Shown here one piece after another: positions 17,499 to 25,041 of a DNA stretch of 64,000 nt (within the stretch, counting starts at the first letter, position 1; every line of letters starts with the position of its first letter). A model generated the notes under the pieces. That model was not told the origin of the DNA. It worked only from the letters and a program-made list of their open reading frames with translations, and searched no databases. A program made the translations under genes and the position numbers. The stretch comes from Bacillus sp. RO3 (GTDB lineage: Bacteria > Bacillota > Bacilli > Bacillales > Bacillaceae_B): the NCBI RefSeq assembly GCF_012911895.1, contig NZ_JAAXCV010000019.1, positions 62,001-126,000 on the forward strand. The letters are read 5' to 3'.

Positions 17499-18431
17499 CT
17501 ACAGAAAGACCGTCCCGGACTGCTCCAACTGACGTAACTCCTCCATCAACTGACCCCGGTTCATCTCCTCACCGATGACGACAAGGTTGGCCGGGAATTT
17601 GATCAATTGGTGCTGATAGTGCGGAACACCGTAGGCATATTGAAAGAGTGTCGTCCCCTCTTCGCCTTCAAACCGAATAAACCCTTTGATTCGATAGATC
17701 GTATTCGGTAATCCTTTTATCCATTCCTCAAACTTCTTCTTATAAATTGGTCCCTCAAAAGAATACGTAAACGAATGAATATGCAAATGGTGATGAACAT
17801 GAATCTGCTCATGGTCCCCGGCAATGAACCTGGCGCTCGGGGGCAGATCATCCAGTCCGATGGAGGAGTATGTGGTAAATATCCGTGATGCAGACGGGTT
17901 TAGTTCCTTAATGTCTGCATCAATGCGTGAACGCTGATCCGAAGTCAATAAATCAGACTTGTTTATAAGAACAACATCGGCATGTTTTACTTGTTCAGTC
18001 ACCAATTTCCTGACCTGAATGTTGAGACGGCGGCGATGCAGCCACCTCAATGGATCCACTACCCCAACGACGGAACGGATGCTTATGTAAGGGGCGATCA
18101 CCGGAGACAGGCAGACATCCACGATTTCAATGGGGTGGGCCACTCCCGTCGCTTCAATATAGATGACATCCGGCCTGTGCTCCTGATAAAGGGACAGGAG
18201 GGTGATTTCTACATCATCCTTCATCGTACAGCAGATACACCCATTAAGAAGTTCCTTAAGCGGAGTGTTGTCCCCGATGATGTCCGAGTCCACAGAGAAG
18301 TCACCCATCTCATTCATTAACACAGCCACTTTCCTGCCCTTTCTTTTTTCCTCTTCCAATAGCCGTTGGAGAAGAGTGGTCTTTCCACTTCCCAAAAATC
18401 CGGTCAATAGGATGATTTCGCTTTCTTTCAT
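17499..18431 (-). CDS. COG0523 GTPase metallochaperone, second paralogue
   Basis: A 310-aa G3E GTPase with LLTGFLGSGKTT Walker A, the metal motif NGCICC, EATGVAHP and NKSD. The His-rich stretch HEQIHVHHHLHIH precedes a shorter CobW_C domain. The start is MKESEIILL, behind AAAGGGTG; a longer reading would overlap dcd. It is 40 bp downstream of dcd in the folE2-dcd unit and upstream of the His-rich protein, consistent with zinc delivery during starvation. Confidence 0.88.
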   Translation of the reverse strand: MKESEIILLTGFLGSGKTTLLQRLLEEEKRKGRKVAVLMNEMGDFSVDSDIIGDNTPLKELLNGCICCTMKDDVEITLLSLYQEHRPDVIYIEATGVAHPIEIVDVCLSPVIAPYISIRSVVGVVDPLRWLHRRRLNIQVRKLVTEQVKHADVVLINKSDLLTSDQRSRIDADIKELNPSASRIFTTYSSIGLDDLPPSARFIAGDHEQIHVHHHLHIHSFTYSFEGPIYKKKFEEWIKGLPNTIYRIKGFIRFEGEEGTTLFQYAYGVPHYQHQLIKFPANLVVIGEEMNRGQLMEELRQLEQSGTVFL

Positions 18432-18471
18432 GAGGTACACCCTTTCCATTACATCTGTTTCAATTCTTTCT

Positions 18472-19008
18472 TTAATCATGATCCAAATGGATGCGGCTTG
18501 GCGTTGCATGTGCCTGCCCATTATATTTCCCATTGTATGCATTCGCTTCTTGATCAACTTCTGCCAGGACAAGCTGGCAGATACGCCTTCCCGGGGTTAG
18601 CCTGATAGGGATGCGATTGGCGTTGAACAGCTCCAGCGTAATATGTCCGTAGAAACCGGGGGCCACCCATCCTGCATTCTGAATGAATAGCCCAAGCCTT
18701 CCGATGGAACTCCTTCCTTCCACAAAAGCAGTGAGTGTGGGTGGAAGATGAATGGATTCCATTGTGGTGGCAAGCATAAAGGCCTGGGGCGGAATAAGAA
18801 TGTCCTTCCCTTCTTCAACGACAATGCTTCGATAGGTCATTTCATCATCCAGGGTTAGTTCTCCGGACACCTGTTCATCAACGACAAGAAAATGATGACC
18901 GAGCCTTAAATCCACAGAGGCAGGCTGGATTTGTTTCTCATCTAACGGGGTGATGTGAAGGTCCCGTTCCCGCCAATTTTGTAAAATGGATTTCCCTGAT
19001 AATATCAA
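18472..19008 (-). CDS. dcd: dCTP deaminase
   Basis: A 178-aa trimeric dUTPase-fold enzyme: QIQPASVDLRLG, FVEGRSSIGRLGLF, NAGWVAPGFYGHITLELFN and LTPGRRICQLV. It deaminates dCTP to dUTP on the way to dTMP. Family members do not need zinc, whereas the alternative dCMP deaminase does. The TTG start overlaps the folE2 stop by four bases, so translation is coupled and the gene is under the same Zur-box promoter. This suggests a zinc-sparing bypass for dUMP supply. Confidence 0.92.
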   Translation of the reverse strand: MILSGKSILQNWRERDLHITPLDEKQIQPASVDLRLGHHFLVVDEQVSGELTLDDEMTYRSIVVEEGKDILIPPQAFMLATTMESIHLPPTLTAFVEGRSSIGRLGLFIQNAGWVAPGFYGHITLELFNANRIPIRLTPGRRICQLVLAEVDQEANAYNGKYNGQAHATPSRIHLDHD

Positions 19009-19913
19009 CGTTCCCCCTCCTCTTTCCGACGTTTTGAGTAATGGAACGTGGCATACGCATCATGTAAGTGAATCGATTCTTCATTCCTGCATTCAATTGT
19101 AAAAGCCTCCACCCAGGAACTTTCTACCAAATCGGCAGCAATCAGACGAATCAGATCCTCCACAAAGCGCGGATTTTCATATGCCTGTTCCGTCACCCTC
19201 TTCTCATCAGGACGTTTCAAGATAGGATATAAAGAGGCACTCGCATTGCTTTCAATAATCTCTAGCAAGGTTTCTTTCAAAGGAATTGGTTCCGCACCTT
19301 CGTACAGTTCAACCGTAACCCTCACCTTTCCACGTTGATTATGGGCGCTGTATTCACTTATTTCTTTGGAACAGGGGCATAGAGTCGCCACATATGCTTC
19401 CATGCCAAGGGTCTCCGAAACCCCTTTTTCCCGGTCAAATGATGAGGTGAGCTCCACTACTACATGGGATAACCCTTTCTTTCCGCTTACAGGACTGACT
19501 TTCTCAACATACCAGGGAAAAGATACTTGAACCGTTCCCCCTCTCTGCCCCATCCGCTGGACCAGTTCTTTGGCTGCTTCCCTCAAGGTTGAAAAATCCA
19601 TTGGACTGTCCGTTTCATATAGGTCATGTAACAGCTCAGGGATCCTGCTCATGTTAATGCCTTTCTGCCACCGATCCAATGAGGTGGTGACCTTGAAAGA
19701 ACCTGTTGTTTGTTGAACAGCCGGAGCGAGGGTCGATTGCACGGTTACAGGGTAGGAAAATCGGTCAATTCCCACCTGATCGATTTCAAAGAAATAATCT
19801 TTTTGATTGCTCTGCAGATCAATCATTTTCTCCTTTTCAACAGGCTTGTCCCCTTTAGCTGGCCCGACAGAACCAAAATACGCTAATCGTTCTTCTTTGG
19901 TGAGTATGTTCAA
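19005..19913 (-). CDS. folE2: GTP cyclohydrolase IB (FolE2)
   Basis: A 302-aa FolE2 with the active-site segment LCPCSKEISEYSAHNQRG. It makes dihydroneopterin triphosphate for folate and can work with metals other than zinc, replacing zinc-dependent FolE. The TTG before NILTKEER is chosen since AGGAGAT lies seven bases upstream; an ATG nine codons earlier would sit within the RBS region. It heads folE2-dcd-COG0523-His-rich and has a Zur box about 180 bp upstream. Confidence 0.93.
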   Translation of the reverse strand: MNILTKEERLAYFGSVGPAKGDKPVEKEKMIDLQSNQKDYFFEIDQVGIDRFSYPVTVQSTLAPAVQQTTGSFKVTTSLDRWQKGINMSRIPELLHDLYETDSPMDFSTLREAAKELVQRMGQRGGTVQVSFPWYVEKVSPVSGKKGLSHVVVELTSSFDREKGVSETLGMEAYVATLCPCSKEISEYSAHNQRGKVRVTVELYEGAEPIPLKETLLEIIESNASASLYPILKRPDEKRVTEQAYENPRFVEDLIRLIAADLVESSWVEAFTIECRNEESIHLHDAYATFHYSKRRKEEGER

Positions 19914-20089
19914 AGTAATCCATCTCCTTTTACTTAACATATTTACTTAAAAGAAAGATTACAGAATCAACTTCTCTGTAATCTTTCTATACAATCTATG
20001 AAGCGTGGTATGCCGACTGTTTACTATCCTGGTACCAGTTATGTCTATTTCACGTCCTATATGTACCCATTTCCATATGCAATGATATT

Positions 20090-20110
20090 AAATCGTAATC
20101 ATTACGCTTT
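20090..20110 (-). promoter_or_regulatory. Zur box, folE2 unit
   Basis: Core TCGTAATCATTACGC, one mismatch from the palindrome. It lies in the divergent region between folE2 (-) and the sufU-like gene (+). Confidence 0.88.
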
Positions 20111-20197
20111 ATAAAATTCTATTTGTATTTAATCACAAACTTTACGTTTTGGCAAATCCTATTGCGTCTCTTCTCATAAGGAGATAAGATAAGCGGT

Positions 20198-20218
20198 AGT
20201 TCGTAATCATTCCGATTA
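20198..20218 (+). promoter_or_regulatory. Zur box, sufU-like gene
   Basis: Core TCGTAATCATTCCGA, one mismatch, 36 bp upstream of the GTG start of the sufU-like gene. Confidence 0.8.
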
Positions 20219-20253
20219 ACCTGTTACATGATATCTGAAAGGAGATAAAAACG

Positions 20254-20712
20254 GTGAATCTTGAATCCATTTTCAGGTCAATCATTATGGATCATAACAA
20301 AAATAAGCGAAACTATCAGGCACAAGATGGAGATAACATAATAGAAACCCATTACAAGAACCCGACTTGTGGAGATGTGATGACTCTCTTTCTAATGGTA
20401 GAAAATGAAATCCTGAAAGAGGTTACCTTCTTAGGAGACGGGTGCAGCATTAGCATGGCTTCAGCGTCTATGATGACAGAACGTTTAAAAAATAAGCCTC
20501 TATCTGAGGCATTCGCTATCCGACAAGCCATGGAACGCCTCATTAGAGATGGAATGGAAAGTGAAGGGGTGAATCTTGGTGACAGCTTGTCCCTAAAGGG
20601 TGTGCACAGCTTAAAAGCCAGGCATAATTGTGCACTCATGCCCTGGCAGGCACTCGATAAAGCGTTAGCACATAACGAGAAATATACACAAGTTGATGGT
20701 GAACCGACTTGA
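20254..20712 (+). CDS. SufU/IscU-like paralogue
   Basis: A 152-aa NifU-N fold protein. C39 and D41 (NPTCGD), C64 (GDGCSISMAS) and C126 (RHNCALMPW) match in spacing the zinc ligands of B. subtilis SufU, a zinc-dependent sulfur-transfer partner of SufS. A Zur box lies upstream, and the GTG start has AAAGGAGAT. It is not inside a suf operon here, so it is likely a second copy used when zinc is scarce. Its stop overlaps the start of the broken Fur-family gene. Confidence 0.85.
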   Translation: MNLESIFRSIIMDHNKNKRNYQAQDGDNIIETHYKNPTCGDVMTLFLMVENEILKEVTFLGDGCSISMASASMMTERLKNKPLSEAFAIRQAMERLIRDGMESEGVNLGDSLSLKGVHSLKARHNCALMPWQALDKALAHNEKYTQVDGEPT

Positions 20713-21121
20713 ATCTTCGCTACTACATGAACATTCTTCATACTAACGGATACAAAAAAACCGAAGCACGGGTGTTTATTCTGACGTGTCTCATAGCAAA
20801 TGAAGACAGGATGATACCTGTCAGTGCAATCAATCGGTTCGTTTCAAGAATCAAACCGTCCATTAGTGTTGATACGATTTATCGCACTCTTACACTTTTT
20901 GAACAGACAGGATTCATCCAAACGAGTACCTATAAGGGAAAACTTCATGTATTCCTCAAAAGAGCATCAAAAAAAATCAGCCCATCTTTTTATGCACATC
21001 CTGCAGAAAGGTCACACCATTGAATTTGAAACAAAATATAGTCGATGACATGGAGTTAGGAAACAATATCAAAAAATACGTTTTAGAAATCTATGGGACC
21101 TGCCCTGGCTGCAAGTCATAG
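20709..21121 (+). pseudogene. Fur/Zur-family regulator, disrupted by frameshifts
   Basis: The first frame gives the winged-helix domain: GYKKTEARVFILTCL, then SVDTIYRTLTLFEQTGFIQ. After about 20955 the expected SSKEHQKKSAHLF is in another frame, and after about 20993 a third frame supplies CTSCRKV, KKYVLEIYG and TCPGCKS before the stop at 21119-21121. Both CxxC zinc pairs of Fur-family dimerisation domains are therefore encoded but out of frame. Two shifts within 40 bp suggest decay or a sequence error. It is translationally coupled to the sufU-like gene. Confidence 0.82.
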
Positions 21122-21167
21122 GTTTAGCGTCATATTATGAACCTTTGGCTCGTATACTAGACAATGT

Positions 21168-21188
21168 AAATCGTAATGATTACGTTTA
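21168..21188 (+). promoter_or_regulatory. Zur box, third COG0523 gene
   Basis: Core TCGTAATGATTACGT, about 20 bp before the start codon region. Confidence 0.88.
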
Positions 21189-21209
21189 ATATCCAAGGAG
21201 GCCATGAAC

Positions 21210-22166
21210 ATGAAGCGAATACCAGTCCTAATCGTAAGTGGATTTTTAGGAAGCGGAAAAACAACCTTTTTGCAACACATGATCAAGCACTGTCAGGACA
21301 AAGGCTGGAAACCGGGAATCATTCTGAATGAACTGGGGGATGAAAATGTTGAACAGCACCTTTTTCCCCGGCAGAAATTACATGAAATCTTAGGAGGATG
21401 CGTTTGCTGCACGCTAAAAGATACGCTTCAGGACGTTCTTCATGACATCATTGATCAACATAAACATCATCCGATTGATTTACTGATCATTGAAGGGACA
21501 GGGGTAGCCAACCCCTTAGAGCTGAAAGAGGTCGTTTGTACAGATGAATTCACTTCCTATTTCACCTTCCATTCCATTATGACCATTGTGGATGCCACTG
21601 AGTACCTCGATTACAAGAGTGTCATCTGGAGTTGGAAAGAAGAAAGAACGTTAATGGCCCAGCAAGTGGAAAATGCCGATATCGTGTTACTCAATAAGAT
21701 AGACTTAATTGGTTCATCAAAATGCAAAAAAATAGAAGACAAACTTTCAGAAGATATCCCAGGGACGAAAGTAGTTAAAACCATTCTTGCCAGGGCTCCA
21801 TTAGGCGAATTGATATCACTTTCCACTCCGTCAAAGCCAAAGACGATAATCAAAACGAAATGGACCCATCATGAAAACATTGGATCGATCAAAATTGCTG
21901 CAGTTTCTCCCCTGGATTTCCCATCACTTAAGAAGTGGCTGACAAACCATCCATCCATTATTCGTGCGAAAGGAGTACTGCAGAGCAAAAGCATGGTCCC
22001 CATAGCCTTTCAATATTCTTCTGGTCAGTTCTCTACTGAACCGGTAGAAAACCTGGAAGAAGGAACAATCGTATTGATCGGAGATAAAACAATGCTATTT
22101 TTTCTCAAAGAGCAATTTTCACAGACCTTCCCTGTCAGAAAAAAGGCAGCCTTTAGTCGCCGTTAA
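21210..22166 (+). CDS. COG0523 GTPase metallochaperone, third paralogue
   Basis: A 318-aa G3E GTPase: VSGFLGSGKTT, metal motif GCVCC, EGTGVANP and NKID. The C-terminal domain is short and basic with no His-rich stretch, so it differs from the other two copies here. The second ATG (21210) is preferred, since AAGGAGG ends only two bases before the first. It has its own Zur box and terminator. The client protein is unknown. Confidence 0.88.
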   Translation: MKRIPVLIVSGFLGSGKTTFLQHMIKHCQDKGWKPGIILNELGDENVEQHLFPRQKLHEILGGCVCCTLKDTLQDVLHDIIDQHKHHPIDLLIIEGTGVANPLELKEVVCTDEFTSYFTFHSIMTIVDATEYLDYKSVIWSWKEERTLMAQQVENADIVLLNKIDLIGSSKCKKIEDKLSEDIPGTKVVKTILARAPLGELISLSTPSKPKTIIKTKWTHHENIGSIKIAAVSPLDFPSLKKWLTNHPSIIRAKGVLQSKSMVPIAFQYSSGQFSTEPVENLEEGTIVLIGDKTMLFFLKEQFSQTFPVRKKAAFSRR

Positions 22167-22183
22167 TTGTTACGAATAGAATT

Positions 22184-22215
22184 GAAAAAGCGTCACGAAT
22201 GCGTGACGCTTTTTC
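22184..22215 (+). terminator. Terminator of third COG0523 gene
   Basis: AAAAAGCGTCACG pairs with CGTGACGCTTTTT. The following 22216-22410 holds no gene I can support. Confidence 0.9.
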
Positions 22216-22410
22216 AATGTTAAGGATTTCTATTAAAGATCAACTCACTCCCGCTGCCCTGTGTGTACGTTCTCATTACAATGGAACTCAGCCCATACCT
22301 TGTACAAGCCGTGGCGAGAAAATTCAGTGGCAGGATGAACCTGCATTATTAATTGAAAATGATCACTCCTTCCATTCGTTTACCGTTTCAATGGCCATGA
22401 ATAACCTAAT

Positions 22411-22431
22411 AAGTCGTAATACTTACGTTTT
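22411..22431. promoter_or_regulatory. Additional Zur-like box upstream of znuA
   Basis: Core TCGTAATACTTACGT, about 80 bp upstream of the main znuA box, with no gene starting between them. It may be a second operator or the leftover of a lost gene. Confidence 0.65.
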
Positions 22432-22491
22432 GCACCTCATATACTCTATTAATCTTTTTCACTGAAACCAAGAAAACCCAGTCTTAAATCC

Positions 22492-22529
22492 AAATGATTA
22501 CGTTTTACAAATCGTAATCATTACGATAT
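22492..22529 (+). promoter_or_regulatory. Zur box with adjacent half site, znuA
   Basis: The half site AATGATTACGTTTTA at 22492 is followed by a full box with core TCGTAATCATTACGA (22509-22529), 39 bp before the TTG start of znuA. Confidence 0.88.
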
Positions 22530-22567
22530 TATATGTAAGGAACTTAATCTTGAAAGGAGTTTAGTCA

Positions 22568-23695
22568 TTGAAGAAATCATTTCTACTTATCGTTGTTACT
22601 ACCCTACTTCTTTTATCTGCCTGCAACGAAAGCAGCAGTGAACAGGGGGAGACTGAGGATACGACTGGTCCGATCACCATTCAAACGACTCTTTACCCCC
22701 TTAAATATTTCGCAGAGCGCATTGGAGGCGAGTCTGTTAAGGTTGACACTCTCCTACCCGCAGGATCGGATGCCCATACATTCGAGCCGACATCAAAGGA
22801 TATGGTGGAGATAGCTGAGGCTGATCTCTTCATTTATAACGGACTCGGGATGGAGCCTTACGCAGAAAAGATTTCCAAATCCCTGAAAGGTGAAAAAACA
22901 GTGATGCTTCAAGCCTCAAAAGGAGTAGACGTCATCGCTTCCGACCATCACGAGGAAGAAGGGGCTCACGGTGAGGACGCACATCATTCAGATGAAAACA
23001 GCCATGAAGAGGAAAAGCACGCTGATGAAAGTACTCACGAAGGTCATGAAGATGAAGGCACTGATGATGAACACGCTGATGAAAGCACTCACGAAGGTCA
23101 CGAAGACGAAGGCACTCATGAAGAACACGAAGAAGAAGGTCATGGGCACGAAGAAGAACATCACCACCATGGCGATCAAGATCCCCATGTCTGGCTTGAC
23201 CCGGAAAGAGCCCTGAAGCTTGCAGAAAATATTCGGGATACACTCATTGAGCTTAAGCCGGAACAGAAAGACGCCTTTACTCAAAATTATGAAGAATTAA
23301 AACAAGATCTGCAAACCATCGATGAAGATTTCCAAGCCGTTGTTCAAAATAGCGAGCACCCGGAAATCTTGGTATCCCATGCAGCCTACGGTTACTGGGA
23401 AGAGGCCTACGGGATCGAGCAGCTTGCCATTGCAGGGCTCTCGCCTACACAAGAACCTTCTCAGAATGAACTCAAGGAACTAATCGAGACAGCCAAGGAG
23501 CATAACATTCAATATGTCATTTTTGAACAAAATGTCACCACTCGGATTGCTGAAATCATCCAAAAAGAAATCGATGCGAAGCCATTGAAAATTCATAATC
23601 TCTCCGTCCTCACAGAGGAGGACATTGCCAACAAGGAAAACTATCTGACCCTCATGGAGAAGAATATTGAAACCATCAAGCAGGCCATTCGTTGA
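22568..23695 (+). CDS. znuA: Zinc ABC transporter substrate-binding lipoprotein (ZnuA/AdcA type)
   Basis: A 375-aa cluster A-I binding protein: lipobox LSAC, AGSDAHTFEPTSKDM with the first zinc His, a His/Glu/Asp-rich loop (about 120-205), DPHVWLDP, VSHAAYGYWEEAYG and a late IFEQNVTTR. The loop is longer than usual and contains an 18-residue tandem repeat. The TTG start follows AAAGGAG. Zur boxes lie upstream. No permease or ATPase gene is adjacent, so it must work with a ZnuBC encoded elsewhere. Confidence 0.92.
   Translation: MKKSFLLIVVTTLLLLSACNESSSEQGETEDTTGPITIQTTLYPLKYFAERIGGESVKVDTLLPAGSDAHTFEPTSKDMVEIAEADLFIYNGLGMEPYAEKISKSLKGEKTVMLQASKGVDVIASDHHEEEGAHGEDAHHSDENSHEEEKHADESTHEGHEDEGTDDEHADESTHEGHEDEGTHEEHEEEGHGHEEEHHHHGDQDPHVWLDPERALKLAENIRDTLIELKPEQKDAFTQNYEELKQDLQTIDEDFQAVVQNSEHPEILVSHAAYGYWEEAYGIEQLAIAGLSPTQEPSQNELKELIETAKEHNIQYVIFEQNVTTRIAEIIQKEIDAKPLKIHNLSVLTEEDIANKENYLTLMEKNIETIKQAIR
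23018..23125 (+). repeat. 54-bp tandem repeat in the znuA metal loop
   Basis: Two near-identical 54-bp units start at 23018 and 23072 and encode HADESTHEGHEDEGT plus three acidic residues each; a partial third follows. Such repeats can change copy number by slippage. Confidence 0.85.
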
Positions 23696-23720
23696 GACAA
23701 CTATAATAGAAGAAATAACA

Positions 23721-23747
23721 GAAAAAAGCGCATTTGCGCTTTTTTTG
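23721..23747 (+). terminator. Terminator of znuA
   Basis: AAAAAAGCGC pairs with GCGCTTTTTTT around an ATTT loop. Confidence 0.9.
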
Positions 23748-23765
23748 TTCCCTCTTAACCCACTG

Positions 23766-24449
23766 TCAAAACCCAAACCTCTCCTTCACTTCCTCACTCG
23801 CTTCCGGCAGTTTCATCCCCTTTTTCCAAATCAACGTTTTATCCTTTGGCGTTCCAAAATAAATCGCCTTGACCTCCTGCCCCCTGAAATCCTCCTGATC
23901 GTGAATGTCGATGAAGTCATGACCTTTCTCCAGGGTATACGGCGGAAGCGATTCCTCCTTCACAACCGGGCGCAAAGCGGTGATATATAAATTCCCGCTG
24001 TCATCCATGTCATACTTCAATGTATTGACCCGGTAGCCGTCATCAATATCCAGGTAGTACACAATCTTGCCGTCTGCCGTTTCACTGATATCACTGATCT
24101 CTGCCTTGTCTGACGCCACACTCATGATGTTCCATTTGAACAGTCCCGCGTAGGCAAGGATCACGATGGAAATCGACAGGGCTGAGATGAGGACGCCTTT
24201 CGTAAACGACCTGGCCCTCCCCTTTTTCCACGTGGCAGCAATCTTCTCGATGACGCGATCGTCTGTGGAATGATCGACGGGTTCTTTCTCCGGAAGAGAC
24301 AGATCCGTCTGGATGCGTGCTAATTTTATCCGGCACTGTTCACACCCTGCTAAATGTTCGTCTACCATCTTCCTGCTCTCCTCACTGCACACCTCATCGT
24401 GGTACAGGGGCAGCAGATCTTCAATGATCTCGCATGGTACTTCGCGCAT
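23766..24449 (-). CDS. Anti-sigma factor with zinc-finger (ZAS) domain
   Basis: A 227-aa single-pass membrane protein. The N-terminal zf-HC2 domain shows CEIIEDLLPLYHDEVCSEES and HLAGCEQCR (H-x3-C-x2-C). A helix at about 85-107 spans the membrane, and a 120-residue extracytoplasmic domain follows. The start is the ATG after AAAGGAGGATTGACG. It sits directly behind the sigma gene whose product it should bind and release on an unknown signal. Confidence 0.88.
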   Translation of the reverse strand: MREVPCEIIEDLLPLYHDEVCSEESRKMVDEHLAGCEQCRIKLARIQTDLSLPEKEPVDHSTDDRVIEKIAATWKKGRARSFTKGVLISALSISIVILAYAGLFKWNIMSVASDKAEISDISETADGKIVYYLDIDDGYRVNTLKYDMDDSGNLYITALRPVVKEESLPPYTLEKGHDFIDIHDQEDFRGQEVKAIYFGTPKDKTLIWKKGMKLPEASEEVKERFGF

Positions 24450-24451
24450 CG

Positions 24452-24931
24452 TCAATCCTCCTTTAGCCTTTCGTGCATTTTTTGTTTCCCACGGTAATAC
24501 GTCACCCTTGCCCAGCTTTCCGTCCTTCCGAAAAGCTCGCTGATTTCCTTAAAGGAAAGCTCCCCGAATATCCGCAGGGTGATCACTTCTTTATATGGCT
24601 CTTGTAGGGAATGCAGGACTTGATGGACCCGAAATGCTTCTTCTTTTCTTTCTATGAGCTTCTCGATGGCCGTGTCGCAGGCCGCTTCCTCCCCCTCATC
24701 ATGAACATACCGTTTTTGCCTGGCATGATGGGTGAAGTAGGTATTCTTGGCAATCTGGCACAGCCACACATTGATCTTGCAGTGTCCTTTATATTGATCA
24801 ATACTCTTCAATGCTTTGAAAAACGTCTCCTGTGTAATCTCTTCCGCCGTCTTTTCATCACGGCTCATGGTGAGGACGAACGCGTACACTTCCCGGAAGT
24901 ATTGATCATAAATCCCCTCAAACTCAGTCAC
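24452..24931 (-). CDS. ECF RNA polymerase sigma factor
   Basis: A 159-aa sigma-70-type factor with region 2 (YDQYFREVYAFVLTM to EEITQETFFKAL and a WLCQIAKNTYF segment) and region 4 (LRIFGELSFKEISELFGRTESWARVTYYRGKQKM). The GTG start follows GGGAGGCAGGAGG. The stop is two bases before the anti-sigma ATG. Autoregulation is likely but no promoter motif was identified. Confidence 0.92.
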   Translation of the reverse strand: MTEFEGIYDQYFREVYAFVLTMSRDEKTAEEITQETFFKALKSIDQYKGHCKINVWLCQIAKNTYFTHHARQKRYVHDEGEEAACDTAIEKLIERKEEAFRVHQVLHSLQEPYKEVITLRIFGELSFKEISELFGRTESWARVTYYRGKQKMHERLKED

Positions 24932-25012
24932 CCTCCTGCCTCCCTTCCCAAGTAAGACTATGCTGGAGTGATTTTGTTACAAAAAAATAAAAAAATCTCT
25001 CCTTCCCACAAC

Positions 25013-25041
25013 AAAAAGGGACAAAGCCCTCCTTGTCCCTT
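25013..25041 (-). terminator. Terminator of the 560-aa gene
   Basis: AAGGGACAAGG pairs with CTTTGTCCCTT on the minus strand with TTTTG after; it overlaps the stop codon. Confidence 0.85.

Noticed and set aside
22199..22465. 88-codon open frame between terminator and znuA
   Set aside because: It starts inside the terminator hairpin, has no RBS and resembles no family known to me.
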